NCBI RefSeq assembly: GCF_965638725.1
Contig: NC_134970.1
Coordinates: 3,725,001 to 3,789,000, forward strand
From: Aptenodytes patagonicus
Lineage: Eukaryota; Chordata; Aves; Sphenisciformes; Spheniscidae
Reading direction: 5' to 3'
DNA: 64,000 nucleotides
The notes beneath the pieces are model-generated. The model made no database searches. It was not told the origin of the DNA and worked only from the letters and a program-made list of their open reading frames with translations. A program made the position numbers and the translations under genes. Shown here in pieces: positions 1 through 13,100 of the stretch (its first letter is position 1; each line of letters opens with the position of its first letter).

Positions 1-609
1 AACCACAGCCCACCATAACGGCAGGGGCTGGCTCCAGCATTACGGGCATGGCTCTGCTGAGGACGGGCTCCAGAGGTGCAGCATAAGAGCAGCTGGGGAG
101 CAGGGAGGGAGGTGGATGCGGCAAGCCCCCCTTCCCTGGGATTTGTCAGGGTGAGCCAGGAGTGGTAGCACGAGCTGCAGAGGAGGAGAAGGTGTCACCC
201 AAGGGGACAGGCAGGCCTCCAGCACCTCAGCCTGGAGCACTCAAACATCCGAAAGGGACAGACCTGTTACCCCCCCCCCCCCCCCCGTACCAGTTGGATA
301 ACACGGTGGAAAATTCAGACGCTCGAGCACGTTTTGGGAGTCTGAGAAGGAGCTGGCAAAAGCCTCACACCCAGGTACTGGGGAAACCTTGCTCCAGCTC
401 CCCAACAGAGCCGGACCTGCCCAGCCGGGCACCCTGCAGCCCCCGGCCACCTTCACACCTTCTCCTCTGGCAGCAAAAGGACTCTCAGCCAGGCTGGATC
501 CAGCCCAGCTCCTTGGCCAAGGCCACCGACACAAACCACAGCAGCATCTCCAGCTCCATGACTCGCCCTCATGCCGAGCCCGCTTCCTCCAGTGCACTAA
601 CTCAGCCTT

Positions 610-790
610 AAACAACTCCTCAATTATTAATTAAAAAGCCCCACAGACTGTAATCCCCAGGCCATGCTCAACTAGAGGCAACCAACAGCCAAAAAGCTCT
701 CCTAGTGCTTGTTCCCTAAATCCGTTCCTAATTAGGAGTGGACTTACCCCTGCAATTAATTGCTGGGGTCATTCATTAGCGACTAGATAT
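610..790. promoter_or_regulatory. Homeodomain-motif island with two 12-bp palindromes
   Basis: An AT-rich patch in GC-rich DNA. It has CAATTATTAATTAA (621-634), TAATCCCC (651), the perfect palindrome TCCTAATTAGGA (726-737) and the perfect palindrome GCAATTAATTGC (752-763). Paired TAAT half-sites of this kind bind homeodomain dimers. An enhancer role is inferred. Confidence 0.35.
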
Positions 791-1515
791 CACAAATGAT
801 CTGTTTGGAAAAGGAAGCAGCAGAGTGGCTAATCAGTTCATAATGAACGAAGAGAGTATCAAAATGGTGGTAAAGCCTCTGTACCAGGCCAGGGGACAGC
901 GGAGGCTGGTGGCTTCCAGCAGAAAGCTCCTGGCTTTGGGACAAGTGGGGTTTGGTTTTGTGGTTTTTTTTTTTTTTTTTGCATGGTGCTGGGAGTGCTG
1001 CAGAGATGATGCTCAGGGATGCTGCCAGCCCCAGGGGCTGTCGCTGCAGACCGAGGAGCTGCACCCAGCGTGATGCAGAGCCAGTGTCCCGGTTTACCCC
1101 GGTCCCGCATCCCCGGCTGCCCGCTCCTTGTCACCACGTCCAAGCCCCGAGGGGAGCTGGGACTGAAACAATCCTTCCAAAGAAATTACTCTGAACTAGC
1201 TGTTTTGACTCTTCTCCAGGTATCAGCGAGCCTTTGGGAGAGCGCTCTGCCCAGGGCCAGCACTGGGGTGCGGGAACTCCATTTTCTCCCAGGCTTCCCA
1301 CCGGACACAGGGTTTTCCCCCGTGCTCTGGGCGCTCCGCAGACCCGGGAAATCAGCGGGGTTAGCTCGTGTAACCTGGCATCAGGCAAGAGCAGGGAACG
1401 TCCCCCATCATGCGGCATCGCCAGCCTCACGGGAGACAGCAGAATGACACAGTCAGGGTGTAAGGAGAGCACAAGCCCTTTCCTAACCCCCCCCTCAAAC
1501 CAGGTTGAGGATCTT

Positions 1516-1534
1516 CTGTGCCTCAGTTTCCCCA
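1516..1534 (-). repeat. Ancient SINE/L2-like remnant (GGGAAACTGAGGCAC core)
   Basis: TGTGCCTCAGTTTCCCC is the reverse complement of the motif shared by old MIR and L2 elements. Only the core survives. Confidence 0.3.
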
Positions 1535-1986
1535 GGTCCCCACCGCCCCCCCTCTCCCGCACCGCAGGGTGCATAAGGCACGTAAAGCCTGTTGGCTGCA
1601 GTCACCGCTGAAAGCATTAGGTGCTATTATTAGCTTTAAGGGAAGTGAAAGTGTTTCTGTGCCTCAGCATTTACTTTTCCCTCCTAATACAATCTGCATG
1701 GAAACAAATTAACCCCCCTACACCCAGACCCACCCAAGAAATCCCCGGCCTGCAGGTGAAAAAGCCGCAGGGCCATTCCCCGGGGCCAGGGAGCAGCAGC
1801 TCAAGGCTCCCAGCAGGTCAAGGATGCAGTTACGACTGTTTTTCAGCAGTGCTATCATAATCAGGCTCTTTTGGTGCACAAGCTCCATGCTCCCTCCCAC
1901 CACTGCTGGTCATGGCGAGGGGCCGGAGCCCTCGGTGCCTTCGCTACCGAAGCAGCTCCACGGTTTCTCAGATGAAGATGCTTAGC

Positions 1987-2004
1987 AAAAAAAAAAAAAA
2001 AAAA
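1987..2004 (+). repeat. A18 homopolymer
   Basis: Eighteen A. Other A/T runs are T17 at 964-980, T15 at 8544-8558, T16 at 10243-10258 and T18 at 15725-15742. No flanking SINE body is visible for any of them. Confidence 0.95.
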
Positions 2005-4243
2005 GTGTTATGTGACAGAGGAGTTGAGCTGCATTCTGGGCTAATGGCTGGTGAAATTACATTAAAAAATGGAGCAAAGCAGACCCTTGAAGGTAGACGA
2101 CTGCAAACAGCAATCAAAACTGGGACGCACCTTCTTAAGCAGGAGTAGCTGTTTATTGCTGGTTGACAGGGGAAGCTTGGGTGACTCACGTTGGGGACGG
2201 CCGATGGTTCCCGCTCTCCTGGGGACTGGTTCGACTCAAGGCTGAGTGACCGGTGATGGGCTCTGTGATGTTTGCCCCAGCAGCTCATCAATATCCAAAT
2301 GCTTTCCCGCCACCATGAGCCAGGACAGGGCTGAGCCGATCACCTGGGGGCAGATGGGCTCTGCAGTCCATCACCGAGTCCTTAGGGGAGCTCCAAAGGA
2401 GGGTTATTTGCTGCTGCTGTCTGGCAGCTGATGAGGCAGCTGGGGGACAGTGAGGATACCCAGGAGAAAGCCCGGGAGAGCACTCGGACAGGGAAGCAGT
2501 GTTCCCTAAACACCCCCTTCAGCCCCAAACCAGCAGCTGGGCAGGCGGATGGGTGGCGAGTGAGATGGATAAATAGATGGTGCAAGGAAAGCAATGAATA
2601 ATGAAGACAGTTGGGCATAAGACAGACAGAATTGGGCAGTGATGGATGTGGAGGGACAGAGAGACAAGTGCATGGCCAGACAGACGGCTGCATGGCCAGA
2701 AAGGCAGTGGGTGCAGGGTCTGGGGATGGAGGGGAGAAGGACGGGCAGAGGCAGCATGCAAGGTACACGCGTACTCGTGCTACCTCCGGAGGAGAGAGCC
2801 ACCTGATGAATAATAATAGTGAATTATGATAATGAATAAGCATTCAGGCTCAGCAGCGCTTTCACGCCAGGCTCGCAGAGGCCGAGGGAATGAGGTCTGC
2901 TGCAGCCCTGCCTGCCCACTGCAGCCCTGCCTGCCCGCTGCCTTCCCTGGCCCCGTGCCTCAGCCAGCCCCGAGGCCACCAGGACATTAACCTGCTTTTC
3001 CACCAGCGTCTGCCGGCCACGTCAGCCAGCTTTTAATTAGACCGAGCACTTCCGAGCATCCCCCGCAGCCCGTTTGGGAAGATCCGGGGGCTGGCAGAGC
3101 CTGCACCCGAGCAAAGGCAGCGCTCAGGACTCATCGCAGCTCGGTGCCAGGTCTCCAGTGGAGCTCTGTGCTCTGCCTGCCATTTGTGCACCCCCAAACC
3201 CGCCCCGTCCCCTTTCAGAGGACGTCCTCTCACAACTGCTGCCTTACCAGTGCTTCTGAGCATTTGCGGCTCCCCCCGCCCCAAGCTGGGACAGTGCCAC
3301 GACCTGTGGCTGGCTGTCGGAGGAGCCAAGCTGCGAGGAAATCTGGTGCGTCTCCCAAAGCCTCCACTCCCAGAGCCCTGTGATTACAGGGATTTCTCTT
3401 TCCTTTTCTTCACTTTAATTTGCAGCCTCTATGGCTGCAAAGCTCTGCTCCTCCCAGGAGCGGCAGGTCGCTGGGAGGCGGGGGGGAAGGCACCCACCCT
3501 GCCAAGGCACAGACCCCGATGCAAGGCTCAGACAACACAGAGCATCCATCCCTCAGCCCCTCTGCAAACGGGACCCCCCCCAAACCCCAACCAGCTATTT
3601 TCTGTGGCACAGGGCCGCCCATGCCCAGCTCCATGTGCCTCTCGGGGAAACTTGGCAGCAGGTGCCCGCTCCTCACCGACTAATCCTGCTCCCTGCCACC
3701 GGCCAAGGGCTGACGGGAATAAACACATCTGCAAGCCTGCTCGCAACATGCCTTTCCATAAGGGGAGTGAACCTGCCGGCACCGCGTGCTGCAGGCAGCG
3801 GCACTGGCAGAGGTGCTGCTGTCTCCCGGCTCGCTTCCAGCCCGGTGGGTCACCGGGGGCCAGGCAGGGAAGGGGCAGCGGGGGCTCCTGCAGAGCCTGA
3901 ACCCCGGTGTCTGCTGAGCACCCCTCGCAGGGCGCTCGGGGTGAGAGCCCACTCGCAGCCTCCGTCCTCCCAAACCACCCCACCGGCAGCGCATCACCTT
4001 CGGTCAGTGCAGCACCTCCGCTCAGCACCCCTGAATCTAGCAGCAAAGACTGACTTGCTGGTCACAGCACCGTGTGAGCTGAATGCAGAGGTGAATAAAT
4101 AAATTAATTAATGAGAGTGTTAATTAGAGATGAGAAGGCTCTGGGAGAGAAGGTGGGAGGGAAAGGGGTTGGCTGACCTGTGTACCCCCAGCAGAAGGGT
4201 AGCCTTGTCTGGGGGACTTGCTCGTGGGCTGCTCCTGCTGCAG

Positions 4244-4305
4244 TGGGGACACAGCAGAGCCGTGGAGGGGACACAGTGGGGACACAGCGGGGACACAGCG
4301 GGGGG
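4244..4305 (+). repeat. GGGGACACAGY minisatellite
   Basis: Four copies of an 11-bp unit (GGGGACACAG plus C or T), three of them contiguous, with one interruption after the first. Confidence 0.85.
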
Positions 4306-6479
4306 CAGCTGGGATCCCCGGGTGCCACAGTGGGTTCCAGGTGCCACCTCACCCATCAACAGGGATGCCCCTGCAAAGACAGTGTTCAAAGCATCACTTC
4401 CAATATCCGTCTGTTTTCCCATCCTGCCATGGAGACGCCTCCTTATATAAACCCTGTTAAGTAGGACGGCCTTTTATATCTCTTTCTGCCATTGCTGCCG
4501 GTGGCTGTGGAGGCTCCAGGCCTCCGAGCCATCCCCACTGCCTGCTTGGCAGCCGAGGAGGAAAGTGGTCAGAGTGTGTGCCGCTGGGCTGCCCTCGCAC
4601 CCGGCCCCATGCCATGGCCGTGCCAGCGCTGGAAGGGGATGCACCCAGCCCAGGCACCGGTCACCAGTGTCATCTGGGTGCCTCCAACACCATGTCAGGT
4701 CCCAGAGGGCCGTGGAATGGTTTTGAGCCAGGAACAAGGGACGGGGAATTAATTAAAGTGGCTGAGTTCATGCAATGCCCTCCCTGGGGCAGGGGATGTT
4801 GTAGCAGAGCAGATGGAGGGGGTGAGCATGACATGGTGGCATCACCACACTCAGGTGCCTTTTGATCCCCCCATGCTCAGCAAGGAGGGCCCCATCGCCG
4901 GGGCAGCCCCCTGCCCAGGCCAGCTGCCCACGGGACCATGGCACCCCCTAATTCATGATCCTTTATGGCTCCCTCTGGCCAGAGCATCCCCTCCTCGCAG
5001 CCCCCTCCGTGCCTCCCTGCTGCCTTTTCTCCAGCCCTGTCAGACATCTAAAATGATGGCTTTAACAAGGGTAAATTTTTGATGAACAAGATATTAAATA
5101 CTTGTGGTTGTTGCATGAGCTTTCAATTATTCAGCATGAAAGTGCATGCAAGGTGTAGGCAGTGTCCCGGGCTGCCGTGCTCTCCCTGTGGCAGCAAAGG
5201 ACGCGCCGTTTGCAGAGGCAGGGGCATCCCACCCTGCCCTGGGCATGCTCCAGCTTGGGCGTTTCTTATTGCCCTACTGAAGCTGCTGCTTGCATTTCAT
5301 TCCCGTTGTGTGCAGAAACACCAGTGAAGGATATCTAACAGCTCCCAGGTCTCACCCCTCCTCTGCCTGCTTCCAGCCTTCGGCAGAAGGATGTCAGCAT
5401 CTATGGGGAGCACCGGGGAGGTGCAGAGCATCCCCAATCCCCCCCCATCCCTTGCTGCAGCCCACAGTCCCGGGGAGAGCTGCTACTACTGCAAGTTTGG
5501 CTGCATTAATGAGGGAGCTCATTATCACATGATAATGTGCTGCTCGTGAGCCAATACTGGGGGCATGGACACCACCCAAACCTGCACCCCACTGAACTGG
5601 GGCGCCCGCTATCGCGGGGCTGCTCCTGCTTGGTGCTTCGTAATCGGCCAGTCCTGGAACATACCTGGGGGAAGCAGCCAAGAGGCATAAAATCCCTGCT
5701 GAGCCTCTGCCAGGCAGAGGAGCGGCAATTAAAACAAAATGATTAATCACAAACAGTGAGTGGCTATAAAACTTTCCAGTAATAGGAGTGAGAGTGGGAT
5801 AAGCAGCTGAAGAGGCTCCTGGCTGTAGCAGGGGACCGCTGCTGAGTTTCCAGCAGGGTTTAGGAGACGAGCGCTGCTCCTGCCGAGGGGGAGGGACGGT
5901 CCCCAGTTGCTCACAAAGTGCTGAGTTCCCTTTTGGCTTCAGAGAGAGACGAGCTACTGGGCTGGAGATATCCCCTTGGCCAGGAGACGGTGATGCTCGC
6001 TGGGCTGGATGCTCTTTGCCACGGTGCCCACGACATTGCTGTCTGCTCGTGCCGGGGCTGCTCTCGTTCGGCTGGGGTGAGGGGGAAGGCCAAGGGCAGG
6101 ATTCGCCCAGGGTCTGTTTTCCACCGATAGCAGATGCTTGGGCAGGGAATATTTCAGATCGCCTTTCCCCGAGCATCACGTCGGCTGCATCCACCCGCAA
6201 GCTTCATCCTTGTTTGCGGTCCGCTCAGAGCCCAGGGGAACATCCAAAGCTTAACCCCGGTGCTGCACTCGATTGTCCCCACGCGCGATGGGGAAGGCAG
6301 GGACGTGGGGAGGGGTATAGTGCAAAGAAATAACCAGTGATCACAAAGGGGAGGACTGGCCTGGCAACCCCATGCAGCCGGATCGCCCAGTGTCAAGTGG
6401 CAACGGAGACCAGAAGCGAGGCGCTCTCCCCGTCCTCGGGACGGATTCAGTTTGCATTTACTCCGGGGGGGGGGGGGGC

Positions 6480-6495
6480 GTGCGTGCGTGCGTGG
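6480..6495 (+). repeat. (GTGC)n microsatellite next to G14
   Basis: GTGCGTGCGTGCGTG follows directly on a run of 14 G. Confidence 0.9.
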
Positions 6496-6979
6496 GAGGG
6501 CTGCCAGCACAGAGACCGAGCATCCCGCCGGGCTGCTCACGCCTGTGGTCAGATATGCAAACTTTCTTCCCTCTGAAGAAAGGAAACCCAAGGATTAGCC
6601 AGGCTCTTTCATTGCCATGACAACCCTAAAACATTTATCAGAGATAATTGCCGAGAGGCCGGATCCTGATCTACTCTGGGCACAACACTGTGGCAGGTTG
6701 TTTTCTGCCTGACTGCTCCTCTTGTCTTTGAAACCTGCGCCTTCTGAGCATCGCCAGCCCGGTGCAGCTGGGGGCAAGCAGAGGCTGAGGCCGCTGTCCC
6801 CGACACCCTCCTGTCCCCGGGAGGTGCTGGGAGGGCCGGGGCAGGGCTCCTGCGGGGGCTGAGGGAGAGGGATGCTCTTTCCATTTGATACACTGGCTTA
6901 ATATGAGGGGCATCCATTCTCCCCGAGAGCCTGCCCGCAGCAATCGAGCTGCATCGCCATGGCGGGAAGGAGAATCCAC

Positions 6980-7190
6980 TTCCAACACTTTATTATTCTT
7001 ATTAATAATAATTTTTAAAATGGCCTTAAAATGGCAGTGCTGACCTTGGCACAAAGTGTGTGCTGGGACTCAGCACCGGCTAGGGTAAATGGGATTTTTG
7101 GATTCATCTCAAGTCATTAACTCCTCCCAGCCAGTCATTAATCCCCAGGAAATGCCCTCTGACTTGGATCATTGCTGCTTGATTAATACA
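6980..7190. promoter_or_regulatory. AT-rich candidate conserved element
   Basis: Contains TTATTATTCTTATTAATAAT, a near repeat AAAATGGC about 15 bp apart, AGTCATTAA twice (7112 and 7134), TTAATCCCC and TTGATTAATAC, against GC-rich flanks. Composition and motif density suggest regulatory sequence; no gene is present. Confidence 0.25.
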
Positions 7191-10100
7191 AGCTCCCATC
7201 CCCGGGAGCTTGGGGCCAAATCCTGAAGTCATTCTGTGCAAAGCTTCCCCTTGGCTGCGGGAGCTGCTCCCTAAGCCCGTGGCGTCCGTGGTGCCAGCAG
7301 GAGCCGAGCCGATGCTGAGGGAGGTGGGTGCTGCGGGATGTGGGTGCTGCGGGTGCTGGTGGGGCCAGCAGAAAATTACCCACAGACTAGAGCCAGGGAC
7401 AGCGTTTTATTGTGGGTTTGTACACCACCAAGCACCACGCCATGGCCAGGACAACCTCTCCGAGGCACGAGCATGACCCTGAGCAGTGCAATATATTATC
7501 CTAATAATGCAGAGTCGTACAGGAAGCCTTCACACATGCTCCTGTTCCCCCCATCCCCAGTAAGGAATATGCAGCAAACACTTGTTTCTTCCCCTCTCTC
7601 TTCAAACAGCTCTCATGCAATTAGCTTTATCCCCCTGAACTTGTCAAAAATAGAAAACACAACACCTCCTCTTCCCCGCTCTCCCCTGCCCTGGTCTTTC
7701 ACGATCCCTTTTCTTAAAAGAGAAATAAAACCCCATTCATCACAATAATGATTTTTATTTCCAAAAGCGTTGCCGGTGATTTATGGACGTGTTTCCCGAA
7801 GCCGCTCTCTCCCGCAGCAGAAATAGATGAATGTGTTTAGGGGTGGGCTGGGGGTGCCAATGGGGGAACGGGGACAGGCGGGAGGGAGACGCAGGGACGC
7901 CGCGGGCGGGCACGTGCCAGCGAGTCCCACGGCAGCACGAGCGGGAAGAAAGGCTTAAAATAAAAGAGGTGGTCTGATAGGAAAAGGAGGTGTCATCCAT
8001 CCAACAGCACGAAACGAGTCCCTGGTGCCGCGCAGATGCAGGAGCATCATGGGATGCAGGACAGCCTGCGCTGTCCTGACCATGCCCCACGGCACACGGC
8101 ACGGGCCGGGCAGTGTCGCCCGACCCCGCTGGCACTTCAGGCCGTGGTGACAAACAAGCCTGTAAAAACCTGAGTGATGCGGGGCCATAAATCCCCCGCA
8201 CGAATCCGCAGAGCGTGCTGAGGAAGGTCACGCTGCCCGGCATTTCCCACCGCGGTGATTATCGGTGAGCAGAGGCAATGCGGGGCTTAAATATCAGCAG
8301 GATTTCGGTTGGGGAGCGGTCGCGGCACTGGGCAACCGGGAAAAATCCCGCCGGCCCCATCCCATGCGTTGTGCCACCGCCGGCCCTCAGCCCCCCGGGC
8401 CACTGGAAGCCTTTTGAGAAGACCCTTTACCAGCCCCATTGCAGATGCCTCCAAAACCAGACCCTTCCCAGAATCACTAGTCGCTTTGCAAATTTAGGCT
8501 GCCTGCATATTTATTTTTGCCTGCATTTATTTGCCTGCATCTCTTTTTTTTTTTTTTTCTGTTTGTCTGAAGTTATGGCTCAGTTTCAGGAGTTAAAGAA
8601 AACTCAGTTTATAAATAGTTTGCTCAAAGCACCGCTTTCCAGAAACGACAGAAGTCAGCTCCCAGCGCGCGCTGCTTCCCCAGGGGAGGGTCACCTCAAG
8701 GGGAGCGGGGATTTTCATCTTTCCCACATCATCTCTGCAAACAACATCTAACCTTCCTGAGAAAGCTGGCGGGAGTATTTTAGGTAGCTGCTCCCTGGTG
8801 CTGGTATCGCAGCCAGGACATTTCCCTGCTCCGAGAGTGACGGCGGAGCTGCGGTGGCCGGGGACAGCCCGACCAGAGCAGCACTGTCTCCGCTCCGCAC
8901 AGGTCACATCACCCCGCTTTGAGCAGGGGAGATGACCCCAGGCTGGCACGTGATGGTGACGCTGGGAAAGAGATAGCGAAAGGAGGAAATTCTTGGGGAA
9001 TTGTCACTGTTGGAGTGTCCCTGCCTCTCCTCCTAGCATGGCGCTCCTCCTGAGCCCGAGCTGGTCACACGAGAGCCAGGCTGCTGCTGCTCTTGTCACC
9101 CCTTTTAAGGCTGTCGCTGATGTCCCCGGAGCTGCCCGCGCTGCAGGGCTGGGACCCGCTCCAGGAGGCTGGAGGAGGGCGGCTGCGTGCCCACCGCTCC
9201 GGCTGAGCCAGGGAGCCAGCCGGTGTTAACGTGCAAGGCTGTCCCCAGCGAGACTCCCTCCACACCCGTGGGCAAAGCCTCCCCTGGGCCCAGTGAGACC
9301 AAATCCCCAGCAGGAGAGCGGGCTGGGGTGGAAGAGCCCGGCTTGCTGCTGCTTGCATCCCCAGCCGGTCTCGTGCAGAGGGCAAGGAGTGATGCAGCCA
9401 GATACGAACTTTCAAAGGAGACTGTTTCTTCCAGGACAGGTTTTCTTGGGTAACCTTTGGAAACGAGCATCCAGAGCCAGACTATCTCATCACACCATAT
9501 GCTGCTTCCTGAAGCCATCCCGAAGGATTCGGCACTGGGAAGCTGGGATCCAGCCCCGCTGAGCGCGCAGGCAGGGTCGCCCAGCTCCTGGAGCCCTTGG
9601 GGACAAACCAGGAGAGGCACGGCTGCTCTTACCCTGCTTATTTCTTTTCCCCCTCACAGGCTAAAAAGCAAAAGCAGGTGCATCATTTCTAATTTAGTGG
9701 GAGAGGGGAGTGCGGAAAAGTCACATCATTTGGATGGGGTTTTAACGACCCGAGTCATTGGGGCCACGCGGAGACGATGAGAAACATACAGCGTTTTGTC
9801 AAAGAAGAATTTATGTCAGCATGACTAATGGGAGCAATAACGAGAGCGTTCGGGATGAATCATTTAGCAGAAGCAGGACGGAGGGCATTGCTAACGGGAG
9901 GAACCTATAGCCGAGATTTTGGGAAGAACAGGTTCATCGCAAAAGCCGACTGACACTGGAGAAAGCCAGGCAGGTCCAGGCAGCCCAGTGCTCTGCCAGC
10001 CTCTCCACCGCTATCCCGGCATGCCGGGACACCGTCGCTACCTGTACGGCCCAATTTTCCCTCTGACCCCTTTTCCCTTGCTCGGACTTACCGAGTTTCT

Positions 10101-13100
10101 AGGGGCCAGGCTGGCATTTCTCCGGGCTGAGGACCCCAGAGGTATCTAGAGAGCAGTAGCAGCGACAGGCAGATGCTGGCGTTGGGCTGTTGGAGCTGTT
10201 TGTATGTTAACCAGCGAGGTGGCCTCAATTTGACGACTTTGCTTTTTTTTTTTTTTTTGGATGCTGTTAATGGGCACATCAGCACCAGCCAACCACCCAG
10301 CGAATCGACGGATCGAGGATAAATCCTAAAAAAATGAGGGTTGAGACACCGAGAGTTCTTCATAGCTCTGCAGGGTGCTCTGGAGAAGCCCTGCCCTGGG
10401 CGACCGTCTCATCGCTTCGATGGTGCGTGGAGAGCCGGCGCTGCGGGATGGGGACCGTCATCTTCACGTGCATCCAGAGCCTTACCCCATGCAGACCTTG
10501 ATTCGTCAGGACCTTTGGTTCCTACAGCAATGCAAGAAATAGCGCTGCTGATAACCAGGACCACTGCTTTCCAGGCAGCAGAGATCGCTGCCCGGCATCC
10601 TACGGGGACCTGACTCCTCCCGAGCACCCGCCGGGCACCCCTTGGTGCACGCTTGCCTCTGGTCGAGCAAAGGATGCCGCAGGGCGAGCGGGACCCAAAA
10701 AACCCTGGATCCAAAACATCTCTCCCTCCCTCTGCAAAGCTTCAGACCACAGCTCCGCTGGCAGCTCTCAGCCGATTTCCCGGCCCAAAAGGCAGCACCT
10801 GATACCCATCTCTCCCAGTCAGTGTTTCACCACAGCCCCAGCTCCCGCCGTCCTGAGGCTTCACGGCGACCTTCAGCTTTTAAACCACATTTCTGGCTCT
10901 CTGGCCCCTGAAGCAAGCAAGCCAGGAAACTCTCGCACACCGAGGCAATAAAACCCCTTCGAACAGCCATATTTCGAGGCACCAAACGCACGAGAGCTGG
11001 CTCCCAGCACCCTTCGCACCACCGTCCCGCACACCGATTAAATACACAGATATTTGTTGCAATCTGTTTTTTATCTCCGCATCCCTCCTGGGCTCGGCTC
11101 TCCCCTCCCGGCCCGAGGAATGACGGCATCTGCTCCTGCTTAAAATGCACTTCTGCAAACTCACTGGTTTGTTTCAAAAAGGAGGGAGATGAAGGAAAGA
11201 CAGCGCTTGGGTTTGCTGGCTTTTGTGTTTTGTTGGGTTTTTGTTGTTGTTTTTTATTATTTTTTTAAAAGAGGGTTTGTTACTTCTCTCTCTCTCTCTT
11301 TCTGTTCCTGCTCAGCATGGAAAGTTTTGCTTCAGCTCACCCTTGTGACTGGAAAAAGAGCCAGTTCATCGCAGCAGAACAAGGGGGCTGTTTCTTCTTT
11401 CTTTTTTTATTCCAGAGTTCTTAGGAAAGTGTTTTTGCAGGGAGGCTGCCGGGGAAATGCAGGAGCGAGGTCTCTGGGGAAACCCCTGGCAACAAACCAG
11501 GCTTGAGAAATGATGAGGACCAAGATGTGGTGGGGTTTCAGCTCGGCGGGTTTGGGGGGGGCACATGGGAGAGAGAAGAGCCTGGGAGAAGGGGACGGAA
11601 CTGCTGCAGAAGGGAGCAGCATCCCGCCGGCCGTGGCAAAACCTGCGCCACCGTTTGGGGCTGGCACCGGGGACGCTCTGCCAGGCAGGGGCCTGGGTCA
11701 GTCCCCGGAGAGCGGGTCCCGCACAAAAATGCCAGGAGGCGATTGCTGGTGTCCCTGGGTGTTTGCTGGTGCACAGACACACACGTGCATGAGCGTGATG
11801 GGAGGGCTCAGGACAGGGAAGGTGACGGGATTTGCCCCAGGTTGCAGCGTGGGCTGTGCTGGAGCTGGAGCAGATGCTCCGACTGCTGAGACCTGGTCCA
11901 GAGTTTCAACCCCGGCTCCATGTTTCTTTCCCCCAGATTTCCCAGGACAGTTTGGGAAGGGTGATAGGCCCTGGTCTTTCTGCCCCCTCAGGTTCCTCCC
12001 TTGCCTCCATCCCCGGGCCGCAGGCAGGGCTGTCGTCCATCTGCAGGCAGCCCCGGCGAAACCCGGGGAGAGGCAAGCTTTGCATCAGCACCGAATTTCT
12101 GTGCTTTCAGCATCTAACTTCACACTAACGGGGGGGGGTGGGGTGTAAGGGGGAGGGCAGAGCCAGCACGTCCTCCCCTACCTCCCCTGAGCCCTTTGAG
12201 GCCACGCAGGGATTTCCATCCCCTGGACGTGACCGCAGCCCTTCCCAGGACAGCCAGGGTCCGTAGCCAGCTTCCCGCTGCAGGCACAGACGCTCCTGCC
12301 CCAGGTGCCCGCACTTGTGGAGACAGAGACTGTCGCAACAGCAGGAGCTGGCACAAGCTGTTATACCGGGACCCCGGGGGATGGTGACATGTCTGCGTCA
12401 CAGATGACAACACTGAATGGCCTCAGCATCACTGCTCAGACCCTCCCCGCCACCGGAAAATACCCCGGCGACTACCAGAGGCCACTTGAGACTTGTCAGG
12501 CTGCCAGCGCTCCCCCTCGCTCTGCAAAGGCAGGAGGAAGGGGAAAACAGGGAGCACAACCCTGGGTTTTGTCTATAATAGACTCTGCCCCTTCTTCCAG
12601 CTGCATCCCAAGCACTGAGCATCTTTGCCCCACTCCAGGGTTTACCCTCCAACATCAGACTCCCCTCCACGCCCCTGAGGGTAGGGATGCACCAAACCCT
12701 CCTCCCCCAGCTGGCACCGGCCGTAGGAGACCCGTCTTGCTGGGGGTACACGGAGGCATGGAGCAAGACAGCGCTTTTCCAGTGAGGAGGCGGAAAGCCA
12801 GCCTGCTGCAATTATCAAATCCGACAGCTATCACTGAAGAGCAGCAGAAAGACGTGGCGGCCCCTGCCAGGGCTCTGCTCAATGAACCAGCCCATCGCTC
12901 CAAGCAGGATGCGTTTGTGCCCACTCCTCTTCCTTCCCCCTGCAGCCACTTTAGCATCAAAGGGATTTCCCTGCGCGGGGCAAGGCGACGGTCTGCTCTC
13001 GTGCTGCGTGCTCCGAGCATCGCTGGCACAGCTCCCCGTAAAGCATTTGTTAGCACTCAAGTTGGAGCAGCAGGAGGAAGGGGGTGGCACAGGGAGCCGA

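Larger units (their letters stand above)
1..6979. other. Intergenic, no gene recognised
   Basis: Apart from the listed repeats and the TAAT-rich island, this is mixed GC-rich sequence. A second small TAAT-rich patch lies at 4090-4130 (AATAAATTAATTAATGAG, TTAATTAG). A two-copy 20-bp tandem with core GCAGCCCTGCCTGCCC is at about 2900-2940. Frames here are short, overlapping and compositionally random. ATP2B4 exons, expected on this side from synteny, were not seen. Confidence 0.5.
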
